From contig JBBMNZ010000003.1 in the NCBI GenBank assembly GCA_037954325.1, positions 3,130,965-3,194,964 on the forward strand: 64,000 nucleotides of DNA. Direction: 5' to 3'. Position numbers and translations under genes: made by a program. Positions 9,101 through 18,600 of this stretch are shown here, piece by piece. The notes beneath the pieces are model-generated. The model saw nothing but the letters and a program-made list of their open reading frames with translations. It searched no databases and was not told where the DNA came from. Numbering within the stretch: position 1 is the first letter of the stretch; the number at the start of each line of letters is the position of its first letter. Source of the DNA: Fistularia commersonii. Lineage: Eukaryota; Chordata; Actinopteri; Syngnathiformes; Fistulariidae.

Positions 9101-10519
9101 ATTATAATAATTGAATAGCTTTGAAGAATTCAAATTTATAATAATTAAATTATTGTAATTATTTATAATTATAAATATCAGAAACCTCCATGAGAAAGCA
9201 CTCAGCAACAGTGATGGAAAACCTGCATTTCACCAGAGCAGAAACCTTCCATGGATTCCAGCCTCCGGCCTCCGCCAGGGAGGGAGAGAGAAACGCTTTG
9301 ACATCCGTAAAATAAAAAACAACAACAACGTCGGACTCGAGAACTTGTAAGGGAAGAAGCCAAAGGATTCCGGAAGGGAAACGAGGGTTCGTCGGTGAAT
9401 AACAAAGAATGTTCAGATGACTCTTCGGATGTTTATTTTACAAATCGCGCCGAGCGCAGGGGTCGTCTTGCAGGAGATCACAAAGAACAAACAGCGGCGC
9501 CGGGTTTTTCTACATTCAGAGGAGGCGCCATCTGGAAGGACACATTCCAGCAGGCATTAAATATTTCCACAACACCTTCATGCATTGAGTGTTGAGGGAG
9601 AGAAGCGCATCATGGGATGGAAGCCTTGAGCAGCGAAACCTTCTCACGGTTTCTCTTAAGCAGTGAAGTCTTGTAATCACTTGTAAAACTCTCCTGTCCT
9701 CCTGCAGGTCCGATGTGGTCCAGGGGTTCATCTGTAAGAACTCGGACCAGGTCAGGGGGATGTGCGGCGATTACCGCGTCCGTTTTATGTGCCCGAAAAA
9801 TCACTGCAACCAAAAAGGTACCGGCGATTACGTCGGTCCTATACGTCGGATTGATTCGAGTTGCTAGCGGTTAGCCGCCGAGTCTTTTTAACTTTTGGTT
9901 TCTTGTCCCGATTTTCCAATCCCGTCAAGAATGCTGGACTCCGTGGTTCGACAGGGACGATCCCAGTGGGACCGGAGACTGGGAGCTCCTCAGACTCCTA
10001 AAAAAGGCCAACCCTGGGCAGATCTGTGAAACGCCCGCCAAAATAGAAGTCGTCACCAGACTCACCAACACCCCGGCTTCCGCCACCGGACAAAAGTTTG
10101 CCGTGTAAGTTGACGAAAATCAGGAAATCAGTTACTCTGGTTGTTTAATTTAAAAAGTAACAAGGTACTTCCGCACTTCATTTTTTCTCAGTTTGGACAA
10201 TTTGTATTATTTCGTCCGACAAGACGGATTTTCTCAAAATAGCTACAAACCAAACGATGAAATATAAACTCTTTCTACGATTAATTAACTCTTTAAAAAT
10301 CGTATCGTGGCGAATTTCCGACTGTTTGACGAGACACGAGGTTATTATAATTCAGCAAAATAAGTGTTACCAAACATTCTATGTGACAAGCGAGTCACTC
10401 ATGACCTCATTCTGTTTTCCAGAAATAGTCCAACGCAAGGATTCGTCTGTCTCAATAATCAACAGAAAGAAAAATATTGCAAAGACTACAAAGTGCGTTT
10501 TGCATGTCCGTGTCCCTGA
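46..10519 (+). CDS. Tandem WxxW-domain secreted protein, 3' part of gene (15 exons seen)
   Basis: This is the 3' part of a multi-exon gene whose start lies left of the window. Coding exons: 46-155, 847-1045, 1192-1301, 2644-2815, 3623-3732, 3987-4164, 4358-4467, 5100-5277, 5394-5503, 6971-7142, 7946-8055, 8214-8391, 9708-9817, 9930-10104 and 10423-10519 (TGA at 10517). They form a half module and seven two-exon modules. Exon a carries CWTxWFDRDDPSGSGDWE, ICxxPLxIDVxT and STGDVI; exon b carries GFICxNxDQ, CxDYRVRF and CPxxFC, giving about six cysteines per module. This matches the WxxW (mucin-2 WxxW / CysD-like) domain of gel-forming mucins and CILP. In that family the domain is extracellular and disulfide-rich, and is thought to give structure or adhesion to secreted matrices. 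Every a-b intron is phase 2 and every intron between modules is phase 1. The family assignment is firm; the exact orthologue (CILP-like or mucin-like) cannot be told without the 5' end. Confidence 0.85.
371..613. repeat. Two-copy tandem repeat of about 120 bp in an intron
   Basis: Two adjacent units (about 371-497 and 498-613) share poly(A), a CTGTAATT...TCAATGACA stretch, ATAGAATTCAGTATTAACCA and TAAATACAGTCACGCA with only a few differences. They lie in the intron between WxxW modules 0 and 1. Confidence 0.7.
847..1301 (+). CDS. WxxW module 1 (exons 847-1045 and 1192-1301), acidic-loop variant
   Basis: Exon a follows gctccag and encodes CWTNWFD, then an Asp/Gly-rich insertion in place of the usual RDDPSG, then GSGDWETL and ICKSPLEIEVQT. 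It is 199 bp, 27 bp longer than the basic 172-bp form, and the extra length is a GAC/GGC trinucleotide run at about 867-912. Exon b follows cctcccag and encodes SDTITGFVCRNADQ and CEDYRVRFKCP. The frame is open throughout and the phases match the other modules. Confidence 0.85.
1466..1549. mobile_element. Palindromic MITE with TTAA duplications (piggyBac-like)
   Basis: About 36-bp arms (CTCATATTATGTTAAGGGTC and onwards) form an almost perfect inverted repeat around a short GGGTCAATGGGT centre. TTAA flanks the element on both sides (1462-1465 and 1550-1553), and its right end reads GAGGG. TTAA target sites and CCCT-type ends are typical of piggyBac-like elements. The family name is an inference; the palindrome is directly visible. 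Confidence 0.65.
2041..2476 (-). mobile_element. LINE-type 3' tail repeat, minus orientation
   Basis: It begins with an AAGAT run followed by ACTTTATTGATCCCGAAGGA and GTTGTGCCAGAG, a common fish non-LTR retroelement 3' end (Rex1-like by memory). It continues through ATTGCACAG to a stretch at 2337-2476. That stretch recurs in inverted orientation at 7320-7465. Confidence 0.65.
2644..3732 (+). CDS. WxxW module 2 (exons 2644-2815 and 3623-3732); GC donor on exon b
   Basis: Exon a (172 bp) encodes CWTGWFDRDNPSGSGDWE and ICNNPLEIDVQT and ends GT|gtaagt. Exon b (110 bp) encodes SDVNVGFICKNADQ, CDDYRVRFKCP and SYCQEK. The downstream donor reads AAAAG|gcaagt. The position is fixed by the invariant 110-bp length and phase 1 exit, so the intron appears to be of the GC-AG type. 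No GT nearby would keep the frame. Confidence 0.83.
3987..4467 (+). CDS. WxxW module 3 (exons 3987-4164 and 4358-4467); GC donor on exon a
   Basis: Exon a follows ggctccag (ends 3986) and encodes AQTCWTQWFNRDDPSGSGDW and ICSNPLQIDVET. A second AG at 3989-3990 would shift the frame, so the upstream acceptor is chosen. The exon is then 178 bp, the 172-bp form plus two codons. The donor is GT|gcaagt, another GC-type site, because the phase 2 exit seen in every sister exon requires it. Exon b encodes SDTSSGFICKNYQQ and CQDYRVRFMCP. Confidence 0.8.
4873..5078 (+). mobile_element. Retroelement 3' tail with (AAAC)n end
   Basis: It contains TGTCCAGGACTACAGATGG, AAATTAGCTATGAGCTACAA and TGTCCTAATAAACTTC followed by AAAC repeats. 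The same sequence recurs at about 11530-11906 and, inverted, at about 49905-50095. It is therefore a dispersed retroposon, probably a LINE 3' end. It stops about 20 bp before the acceptor of the exon at 5100. Confidence 0.65.
5100..5503 (+). CDS. WxxW module 4 (exons 5100-5277 and 5394-5503)
   Basis: Exon a follows the acceptor ttgggtaaaag, just 3' of an (AAAC)n retroelement tail ending near 5078. It encodes GPVCWTEWFDLDNPTGEGDF, so the usual GDW is GDF, and ICNRPLQIDVQT. It is 178 bp with phase 2 exit at GC|gtaagc. Exon b encodes SDARTGFICVNSEQ, CEDYRVRFRCP and DFCDKT. A partial copy of this exon b and its downstream intron lies at about 26585-26980 inside abcg4. Confidence 0.82.
6234..6892. 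mobile_element. hAT-like non-autonomous element with inverted ends
   Basis: The left end CAGGGGTCGGCAACCC (about 6234) and the right end GGGTTGCCGACCGCTG (about 6892) are inverted copies bounding about 660 bp of AT-rich sequence. Such ends are typical of fish hAT elements. I could not find a clean 8-bp duplication, so the exact borders are uncertain. Confidence 0.5.
6971..8055 (+). CDS. WxxW module 5 (exons 6971-7142 and 7946-8055)
   Basis: Exon a (172 bp) encodes CWTDWFDRDDPSGPGDTE, with Thr in place of the conserved Trp/Phe after GD, and ICVVPLYTEAET. It exits at GT|gtaaga. Exon b (110 bp) encodes SDTDTGFICRNSDQ, CHDYRVRFMCP and DFCDEM. Its acceptor ctctcgcag lies directly after the (TTATC)n tail of a LINE-type repeat. 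Confidence 0.83.
7320..7940 (+). mobile_element. LINE-type 3' tail repeat, plus orientation, tail duplicated
   Basis: The same family as 2041-2476 but in opposite orientation. The terminal portion (CATACTATTGTGCGCTCCTT to GGGATTAATAAAGTTGTTCT) is present twice in tandem (about 7488-7705 and 7706-7910). It ends in a TTATC run that merges into the splice acceptor of the exon starting at 7946. Confidence 0.7.
8214..9817 (+). CDS. WxxW module 6 (exons 8214-8391 and 9708-9817)
   Basis: Exon a (178 bp) encodes DTGCWTGWFDRDDPSGSGDW and ICDEPLRIDVQT. Exon b (110 bp) encodes SDVVQGFICKNSDQ, CGDYRVRFMCP and HCNQK. The 1.3-kb intron between them contains a long AT-rich array at about 8510-9180. Frame and phases agree with the other modules. 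Confidence 0.83.
8510..9180. repeat. AT-rich imperfect tandem array (TAATTAAATAACTATAAATA type)
   Basis: About 670 bp made almost wholly of variants of TAATTAAATAACTATAAATA and TAATTATAATTCATAA, with a spacing of roughly 30-60 bp. It lies in the intron of WxxW module 6 and has no coding content. Confidence 0.75.
9930..10519 (+). CDS. WxxW module 7, C-terminal (exons 9930-10104 and 10423-10519)
   Basis: Exon a (175 bp, one extra codon) follows cccgtcaag and encodes CWTPWFDRDDPSGTGDWE, ICETPAKIEV and ATGQKFA. The last exon follows ctgttttccag and encodes SPTQGFVCLNNQQ and CKDYKVRFACPCP before TGA (10517-10519). The module ends at the fifth-cysteine position, so the usual FC-terminal stretch is replaced by CP and a stop. 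This is the most divergent module and marks the protein's C-terminus. Confidence 0.83.
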
Positions 10520-10910
10520 TACCGATCACCGATCACTGACTGAAGGGTTCAACAAGGATAAATATCGATTCTCTTCTTTCTAAACCATTTCTTTTTTGCC
10601 CCGACTTTCCATTTTGACATTGGGAATTCTTCAAATCTGTTAAGTTTTATTCCACTCCCGTCCTCTTGGTCGCTAAAAGTCCACAGCTGGTTCAAGCGGT
10701 TCTCGAACTGTTTGGGTTCAATATGTTTGCTGTCACTTTCAGAATAAACAGCTTATTAACCAACTTATACTTTGCAACAAATGGGAAAAAAAAAATTGAG
10801 GGCAAAGACGACATGACAATATTTGCATATTTGCAATTTTCTTAAATAACACATTTTCTGATTTTGAAAAAATACCCTGTCGATAGGCAATAAAGTCAAT
10901 AAACCCAAAT
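10520..10910 (+). other. 3' UTR of the WxxW gene with candidate poly(A) signals
   Basis: The sequence after the TGA at 10519 is non-coding. Two AATAAA hexamers, at 10889-10894 and 10898-10903, are the first plausible cleavage signals downstream. No other gene is apparent here. Confidence 0.45.
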
Positions 10911-11529
10911 GTGTTGTTTTGTATGTTTTTATCAACTTGTACCCGTTGCATTGCTTATTCTTCCATCATTTACCGGAAAAACCGCAAGATTTCAAAATTC
11001 TCCCAATATATTGGTTTACAAATGCATTTTAACCTTTGTTGTTTTAATTACATTGTGATGAAAACCAAAAAACAGGAGCAAAATATAATTGACAACCGGC
11101 CTGTGTGAGAAAACGACTAAAATACTCATCGATTAGGTAGAGCGAACCTGAAATATATTCATTTTTCACTTCGAAAACATCAAAAACACAAAGATTTCGG
11201 CAAAAACAAGAGAAGAGAGTGAATGTTTCATTGACTACAATGCCTGTTTTTCAGGAATAATTTAGATTTTACCTTTGTAGTATCATATATCATAATTTTA
11301 ATATACTATAATGCTGATATCAAAATATTGCAAAGTATTTCGGTTTCGTTTTCCTATTTTTTTTTGGACAGATGATTTTGTCAGATGTAATGGACACAAT
11401 GTAAATAAAAAGAAACGCTTAAAAAAAAAGAATTTTTAAGCGTACAATGACAAACCTCTTATTTGAAATGGAAAAATTTGCATTGAACCGCCAAAAGTGT
11501 TAATTTGAAGTTTTCGCGACTCACATTCG

Positions 11530-11906
11530 AGATTCAAGATTTTTAATTGTCGCCGTGCAGAAACAGTGAAATTTTGCACGTACAGGATAATTAATAGGCA
11601 AGTTCTATACATAGTGCATAGGTGTCATTACAGTATATATAGAAGAATGTGTGCATAATGTACATTTAGCAGCAGGATGGCCTGAAATTTAATTGCCTGT
11701 TTATATATTGTACAGTTATTTTATTGCCTATCTGTATATTTTATATATATTGTCTATTTTATACAGTTTTATATTTGTATTGTCCAGGACTACAGATGGA
11801 AATTAGCTATGAGCTATAATCCGGTACAAACATCTCTGCCTCTGGGCTTGATGTATTTGTACACTGTCCTAATAAACTTCCAAACAAACAAACAAACAAA
11901 CAAACA
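11530..11906 (+). mobile_element. Longer copy of the (AAAC)n-tailed retroelement
   Basis: It starts GATTCAAGATTTTTAATTGT and shares the CCTGTTTATATATTGTACAG to AAAC-tail part with 4873-5078. Its 5' piece also resembles, inverted, the units around 47.5-47.9 kb. It lies in the gap between the two convergent genes. Confidence 0.6.
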
Positions 11907-12211
11907 AGAGCGATGCGAATATGACCGTGATTTTAAAGCGCGGGTGTGAGATTTTTAGGTGGGTTTGGGATGAAGCTGTTTTTCGGATCCTGTCCCACTG
12001 AAGCCATAGGAGAAGATATCTGGTGTTTAATTCAGCGATCAAAATAAAGTCTCATCCAGTGTTTTTAGAACACGAAGAATGAAATGTCCGGCTGTAGGTT
12101 CTGGCAGTTGTTGTGTTCTCCTGCCGGGATGCATCCCCCTGCAGATTGTCCTGTCCTTATCTGACTCCTGACGTTTGCGGTTTCCTCAGAGCGTTGTCCC
12201 GTTCGCAGCAA

Positions 12212-12232
12212 ACACACACACACACACACACA
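12212..12232. repeat. (CA)n microsatellite
   Basis: An uninterrupted CA run of about ten units in intergenic DNA. The surrounding 12.0-12.5 kb shows no supportable gene. Confidence 0.8.
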
Positions 12233-12799
12233 CTTCCTCTAACTAAAGAACCCTCGGTATCCTACCTGCTTGGATTTATCATCTCTTGGACTTGTTATCC
12301 GTTTCTATACAATCGTGTTCTTGACGCCAGGCCGTCTTGTGCGGACCGTTATCTTCTATCTGTACTTCTTCATCCCGCGCTGCCCGTGCACATGATATTG
12401 TTTTGGTTGAGGACACGTTGCTCTGCTGACGCGCTCCTGTTCTCACGACCTCTTCATGCACTTTAACGGCTTCATTCGATTCGGCTTTGGGAATTTTATT
12501 GCAATAAAAGACTAATAGTGTGTTGATAATGATGGTACACTTTTGGTGGAAGCGATGTTCCTGGCCTTCCTCTGCAGAAAGAGCAGCCGAGGCCGCTTCT
12601 CCCCGTGCACGCCGTCCCGAAGATGTCACGTAACCGGGGGCAACAGATGGACCGGCAGTCGCTATCATGAGGTTCCTTCCCGTGATGAAGAGAAGGGGCG
12701 ATGCGGAGCGTCCAGGTACGATTCCCTTCTCCGGGGTTTAGCAGTCGGAACCGGACGCCTCCGAGGTAGCTGCCGACCGATCCTCGTTTCCGGTCTTTG

Positions 12800-13330
12800 C
12801 CACGCTATCGATGTCTGAGTTGGCATCCAGGGTCCGGTTCCCGAGGATGCAATCCGGACTTTGTCGCCCCCAGAAGTTTCCTCATGAACTTGAAAGGGTC
12901 TCGGGTGAATTGAGCTCTTTTCTGCTTTTCCGAATGCGTTTCGCTCTCCGATGTCGTCAAAGATGTTCCCCGAGTTGACCGGTCGGGTCCTTGATGCCCT
13001 TCCTTTTCCTCAACGGGCTTCTTAGGCGATCCCTATCTCCTCTCCTTGGCTGGTTTTGATGTTTTTCTTAGCGCTTCTTAACCAGATTGTATGTTTTTGG
13101 CGTTCTGATCGGCTGTTCCCGCTGGTGCGGATTCAAGCGTATCGTCGAGGTCTCGGTCAAGGTTTTTCTGTGGTGGAATCAGAAGGGTCTCGACATCTTG
13201 AAATGCAAAGAGATCCCCAGAGCGTCCTGCCTCTCCCCTGCACCTCTTTTCCACATTTGGTCCGGCTTTGGTGTATTTCAAGGCCTCTTCTGGTCTCGCA
13301 GGTCTCACTGAAAGTGTTGTTCGGGCGAGT
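12800..13330 (-). pseudogene. Degenerate LINE ORF fragment
   Basis: On the minus strand a short frame reads RAQFTRDPFKFMRKLLGATK followed by SGL (around 12850-12925). It resembles the stretch preceding the reverse transcriptase in fish non-LTR retroelements. Neighbouring minus-strand frames are broken. The relatively high GC against AT-rich surroundings also suggests an inserted element. There is no intact ORF. The assignment rests on remembered motif resemblance and is tentative. Confidence 0.35.
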
Positions 13331-14069
13331 CGTCTTTGTCTAAGTGGTTCGTTCCCGGCCTTAGCCGTTATATCCGCCAAAAAAAACAGTACGTTCTTAA
13401 AATAAAGACTTTCACCTCTTATGAATGTAGGGAAGTGTTTGTTGGCATTAGTCAAATCACTTTTTATTTGGTTATCAGAGGCTTTATATAGCTGTACAAT
13501 ACAGTTTAGCTGTAAAAAAATAAACAATAACTATAAGATCATTCGTACGTGTTCCAGTTATTGTTTGGTCTCGTCGGATGTTCCAAGTGCTCGAAAAATT
13601 CTTGTGATTTGCAGAGCAGATGCAATTTTTTTTTTCTTTTTTTTGTGAAGGTAAAGGAAATAAAAAAAGAAACACAGCATGGCAGCAACTGCGTGAGAAC
13701 GTCGTGTCCTGCGGCAACGCATGGACACGATTAGGCAAGATCCAAATCAATAATCATAATAATTATTATAATATGTCATATAATGTATAATTCATAACTT
13801 GTATTTTTTTAAAAATGCAGCTTGAACACAAAACGATGTCATATGAAGAAATTTTCAACCAATTTTTCTTTGTTTTTTTTTTTTTTATTCTTTTCAAATG
13901 AGTTTTCCTTCATATCGCACTGATTTCAAAACCAAAACAAATCAAAAGTATCCTATTGCACTTTGTGATTGTGATTTATATTGTATTAACGTGAGTGCAA
14001 ACCTTTCACGACACATGAAAGTACTTGTGGCTTAACAGTTTCTGATTGAAAAAAATAATACAAAAAATA

Positions 14070-14082
14070 ATATATATATATT

Positions 14083-14126
<44 letters not shown>
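14070..14126. repeat. (TA)n microsatellite
   Basis: A run of TATATA interrupted once by TTTGTG. The wider 13.35-14.95 kb interval is A/T-homopolymer-rich and probably includes the abcg4 3' UTR or flank; I see no gene in it. Confidence 0.75.
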
Positions 14127-14129
<3 letters not shown>

Positions 14130-14957
14130 GTGGTCGTATTCAAGTTGTTGTCTTTGTTTTTTTAGCTTGCAATCACATTTTTTTGCAATTTAAAAAATAA
14201 AAATAGCTCCCAACTTGACTTTGGTCACAAGACATTGGGCTCAGAAAGTTTTTTTTTTTTTTTTGTTATCTTCAATAAAATAAATTGTAATCACATGAAC
14301 ACGTTGGACTATGCATAATCAGCAGTTAATTAACCCTCAGAGCATCCGTCCATCGTCAACAAATTTGGTTCGATATTAAAAAATAAAGGTACAAAAATAG
14401 CTTGAGGAATCACGTGGTGCAGCGTGGACACAGTCACTCGATCGAATACGTTTGTCTCATTTCATGATCAGACGGCAGTGATAACGCGGCGCTGTATAAA
14501 AACCACAAAAGGTGCAACATTCGTTCTCTTAACGTTGATTAACAGATAATATAAAGGAAGATTTTAAAAATAGGTGAATCACAAGAAAGCTTAATTTACA
14601 ACGATCAACCGGTTATTAAAAAAAAAAAAAAAAAAGTTTAAATATCGGTGTGATTTTTTTTTTTATGAAAGACACGTCTTGGGGCTTCAAACCATCAACC
14701 TAATTTAATCATGGAAAAAAAAAATGCACCAAAAGTCAATTCAAATACATTTCCTCCATTTCCAGTGTAATGATGTCATTTGTTTTCGGTCTTAATGCAC
14801 ACTTCCTCTTATATCCACAGTGGATTTCCACTGATGTGCTGCTGACCACGTTTCTCTGACGGCCTGCGGCTCCGTACCGATATCTGAGGTAAAAAAAAAA
14901 AAAAAAATTTTTTATATAAAAAAAAAAAAAAAAACGTGTACGTTGACTCTTCAAGCC

Positions 14958-15235
14958 GACATAGCGGCCTAGCCGTTAGCACAGTATGATTGATTCCCAC
15001 TCCTTTCCGTGTGCACGTTTTGGAGGCCGTCGGCGTGGGTTTCCCACCGGGTTCTCCTGTTTCCTCCCCGCAGTCCAAAAACAAGCAGAAGGTTAATTGG
15101 GAAAACAAAAAAAAAGAAAAATTGCCTGGATGTGTGAATGAGGGAGTGAATGGTTGTGCGTCTTTCAATGTGAACCCTCAGCATCCCCGCGACCCCGAGA
15201 GCAGGACCGACGGCAGATGATGGATGGATGTCGAC
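14958..15235 (+). mobile_element. tRNA-headed SINE-like repeat, internally deleted
   Basis: The order is CGGCCTAGCCGTTAGCACAG (a tRNA-like A-box head), GTGTGCACGTTTTGGAGG, GTGGGTTTCCCACCGGGTTC, TCCTCCCCGCAGTCCAAAAA, AGAAGGTTAATTGGG, GAGTGAATGGTTGTG, CATCCCCGCGACCCCGAGAG and GATGGATGGATG. This is the usual order of a very common fish SINE. The B-box region is deleted. It lies 165 bp downstream of the abcg4 stop codon, in its 3' flank. Confidence 0.65.
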
Positions 15236-15399
15236 TCTTCATCGTACAGCACCTTGGCAGTCTCTTAGCAGCAATGAGAACAAGTGAAATGAAGCTAATC
15301 CCCCCCCTCCTGCACGAGAGAGGTTTTTTAATTTTTATTTCTTTTTTTTTTTCTGCAAAGGGAAAAGGTTCGGAGCCGTCGACAGATTTGTGCAAAAAC

Positions 15400-15625
15400 C
15401 TATCGTTCGGACTTGATCTTGTAGCGGAGGACGAGATACGTGGCCAGTCGCAAGATGAAGAAGAAGATGCCCAGAACGATGAAGTCCATGTAAAGCTTTG
15501 CATCTTCTACATCCAGTAACTGCAAAACCTCTTCGGGCCGCTGGAACTTGCACTCTTTTCCTGGACACTCCAACTCCGAGCGGTTCATCCCGTAGATGGA
15601 CAAGATCACTCCCTCAAAGCCGTAC
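15400..15625 (-). CDS. abcg4: abcg4 last coding exon, membrane span 6 and stop
   Basis: It encodes YGFEGVILSIYGMNRSELEC, EVLQLLDVEDAKLYMDF, IVLGIFFFILRLATYLVLRY and KIKSER before TAG. The short extracellular loop with Cys residues precedes the last span, as in ABCG1/ABCG4. Confidence 0.92.
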
Positions 15626-18600
15626 CTGTGGGAAGGACGGGAGGTGAGGATATTTTTTTTACATCTTTTTTTTTTTTTTGGCTAATTTCTCAAAATATTA
15701 ATGCATTTTTGGCGGTTCATTTCGGGAATATTTCGTTCGATTTCAACACGATTCTTAGATATTCTTCATCCATCCATTCTTTACATATTTATGAATTTAT
15801 CCAGGCTCTAATATATATTTTTCCTCATTTTCACGGGATCTGTTTTCAATTTTATTTATATCATCTATTGCAGATGTTAGAAGCAATTTCTATCTCCAAT
15901 TTTATATTATTTCTTCATGTTTTTTTAACATTTTATATGCATATTATCGCTTTCTGAAATATATCTCCTTAGTCCTTTTTCAAGTTTTTCAGAAAACACA
16001 TATATATAATATATGTGTTTATAATACTGAGCTGTTGATTTAGACATTTGTCAAGATTGATTTTGGTGATTGTTTTACGAAGGTAATGATATGAGACCTT
16101 TTTTTTTTTTTTTTTTTGCAAAATGTCAGCGCTGTTTTTTTTTTTAATTATTCAAAATTAAATCAATCAAAAAATCCAAAATTAATCAATTAAATGTGCA
16201 AAGTCAAGGAAGTGATTGCAGCTTTAATGGCAAAAATTGAAGATGATTGATATCGATTATTTTGCAGCAACTTTTCCAATGAGCGGTGACGACGTCAGAC
16301 GGTTTGACGCAAATTCGCAAATATGAATAATAAAACTAGGTTCCTTTTTCTTTCAACGTATTTTTCTCTTGACCGACTGTTTGACAACAAACGTACAAGT
16401 GTGAATAAACCCAAATTTTGATCTTGATCCTGCAAACTCATGAAAATACACACCTGACGTACGACACGTAGGAGCTCCACTGCAGGTATTTTGGAATTGT
16501 GTCGAAGTTGACGAAGAATCCAGAAAAAAGCAGCACTGGGATGGCGGTGACCGGTCCCACGAATGTGGCAACCTATGTGTGGGGAAAGACCAAACGTGAA
16601 AACGCAGGACTGTGTTTTTGAAGTGATGCAAGCGGTCGACAATATATTTTGAAATAGTAAATCTAACTCCTACATCAGTCTAATAGTTTGATTTCTACAT
16701 GCTACTTCCTTATTATGGAAGTATTTATGCTACTTTTTGGGCTTCACTTCCAAGATGTTCAAAGATCCAGAAATAAGAGATGTTTGGATGGCTTAAACCA
16801 AGGGTGGGCAAACTTTTTGGCTCAGGGGCGGCATTTACTTTTAAAATTTGACAGACGGGCCGGGTCACCACAAGATAACGAAACATATTATTTTTAATTT
16901 CTCTCCCTTCAGCCGCAGGGAGTCTCAAAATCTTTAAGACCTTAGGACACTTTATAGCCTTGACTTGTTATTTAGACACTTTAAAGTTTTACTTGTATTT
17001 CTTATTCATACAGTTTCCTACTATTATTTATTATTGTTATGTTTTACTTGAAACTCTGGCACAACAATTTCCTTCGGGATAGATAAAGTTGTTCTTATTC
17101 TTATTATTATTCTTATTAAAAAAAACTCGTCTGACATTTGAAAATAAAACCAACTTGGTTCCGAGGGCTCTGACGTTCGCTTGCATTTCATGCACGGTGT
17201 GAGTCAGTAAGTCCACAGCAAAGGCTAAATCACAAAGCTAATCTATGTCATTAAGCTCAAGGAAATTCTCAAGTAGCTCCAAAAATGAAATAATCTCCTG
17301 TTTGAGTTCCCACATTCATTGATACGATCATTCAATCATGTACCGATCTTTGGCGGGCCGGATTAAAAACAACGACGGGCCGGATGTGGCCCGCGGACCG
17401 TAGTTTGCCAACCCCTGGTTTAAACTGACATAGATTGAGTAAAGATCTCCATGGTAACAGTCCCGAGCCGGATCTGTCCGTCAAAGTTCTGAGCAGAACG
17501 GCGGCCAAATGGCGGCCGTGGCGAATCCTTCTCTCATCGGAAACGGCTTCCACGGCAACAACACACATTCTATTTACGTCCATTTTTAGAAGAAGTCTTA
17601 CAACCTTTCTTTTGGAGAAGCTAAGCTAAGCTATGCTCGCCTCTATCTGTGCTGCCGTCGGTTTGCTGTCCCATCATGCATTCCTTTCTCAGGGGCTCTC
17701 AGGGGTCCTGAATATGAATATTAAAACGATTATAATCATTTCAGCTATACTGGTATTGGTAGTAATAGATGATTGGTTCCTGCTGATCCCAACCCTGGCT
17801 TTCTACCGCTTGCCTTCAGCCAGGAGTTGTATTTGTGATTTGTGCTCAGGGGACAGTTTGCTTGCTCATGGTGAGGTTATCGGGTTTCTGTAATTCTTTT
17901 TTGGGAGTGTGTGTCCAAAGCTGTGTTACGATTTTATATAAATAAAATCTCACTGGACTCGACTTGACGGAACAATGTGACTTTAGATTCATTTAAACAG
18001 GTCGCATACGATCTGTGCACATATAATTCATAGCAGGAATGATAATGTGTTTCTAAAAAAAAAAAAAAAAAAAATTATTTTTCCTCTTGCCGTAGAAGAT
18101 TGTTGCTGTTTGTACAATTTATCAGCGGCGAATAACCCGCTATCTCAGCAGTTCTGTCCAGGCAGAGCCCGATGTGGCCTCCTTGCCAAGAATTTCTTTC
18201 TTCTACGATTTATTTATGGAACTGGAACGGCATTGTTTTCACCGCTCTTTAATTTAAAATTGAAATTCTTAACAAATAAATACAAAGAGCAACCAGGTAC
18301 CCAATAGCCATTTTGAGAGTTAATTGTAATAACATGAATAAAATGAATCATTTGTTTCGTGAGTCGATGGACTCTAATATCTGAATCAGGAACCTCCTTT
18401 AAAACAGCAGAAGGTCGACTGCGGCCGCATCGAGTACGGCGGCTTCTTAAGATACCAATCACTTTATAAATGAATATTTTAAGCTATGAAGCACTACTCG
18501 AGCAAATTTTATCCTTGAAAAATGAAAAGAATTCATGATACGAACGCAAGGGGGAATAAATAAAATTCTAAGCTCCCTCAGCCAGACAGTAATCATATCT

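Noticed and set aside
12543..13527. Several 75-149 codon open frames on both strands
   Set aside because: No domain, splice structure or consistent frame. Minus-strand motifs point to a decayed LINE instead.
15335..15568. Alternative frames over the last abcg4 exon
   Set aside because: The ABCG4 C-terminal motif fixes the frame of 15403-15625; the others are shadows.
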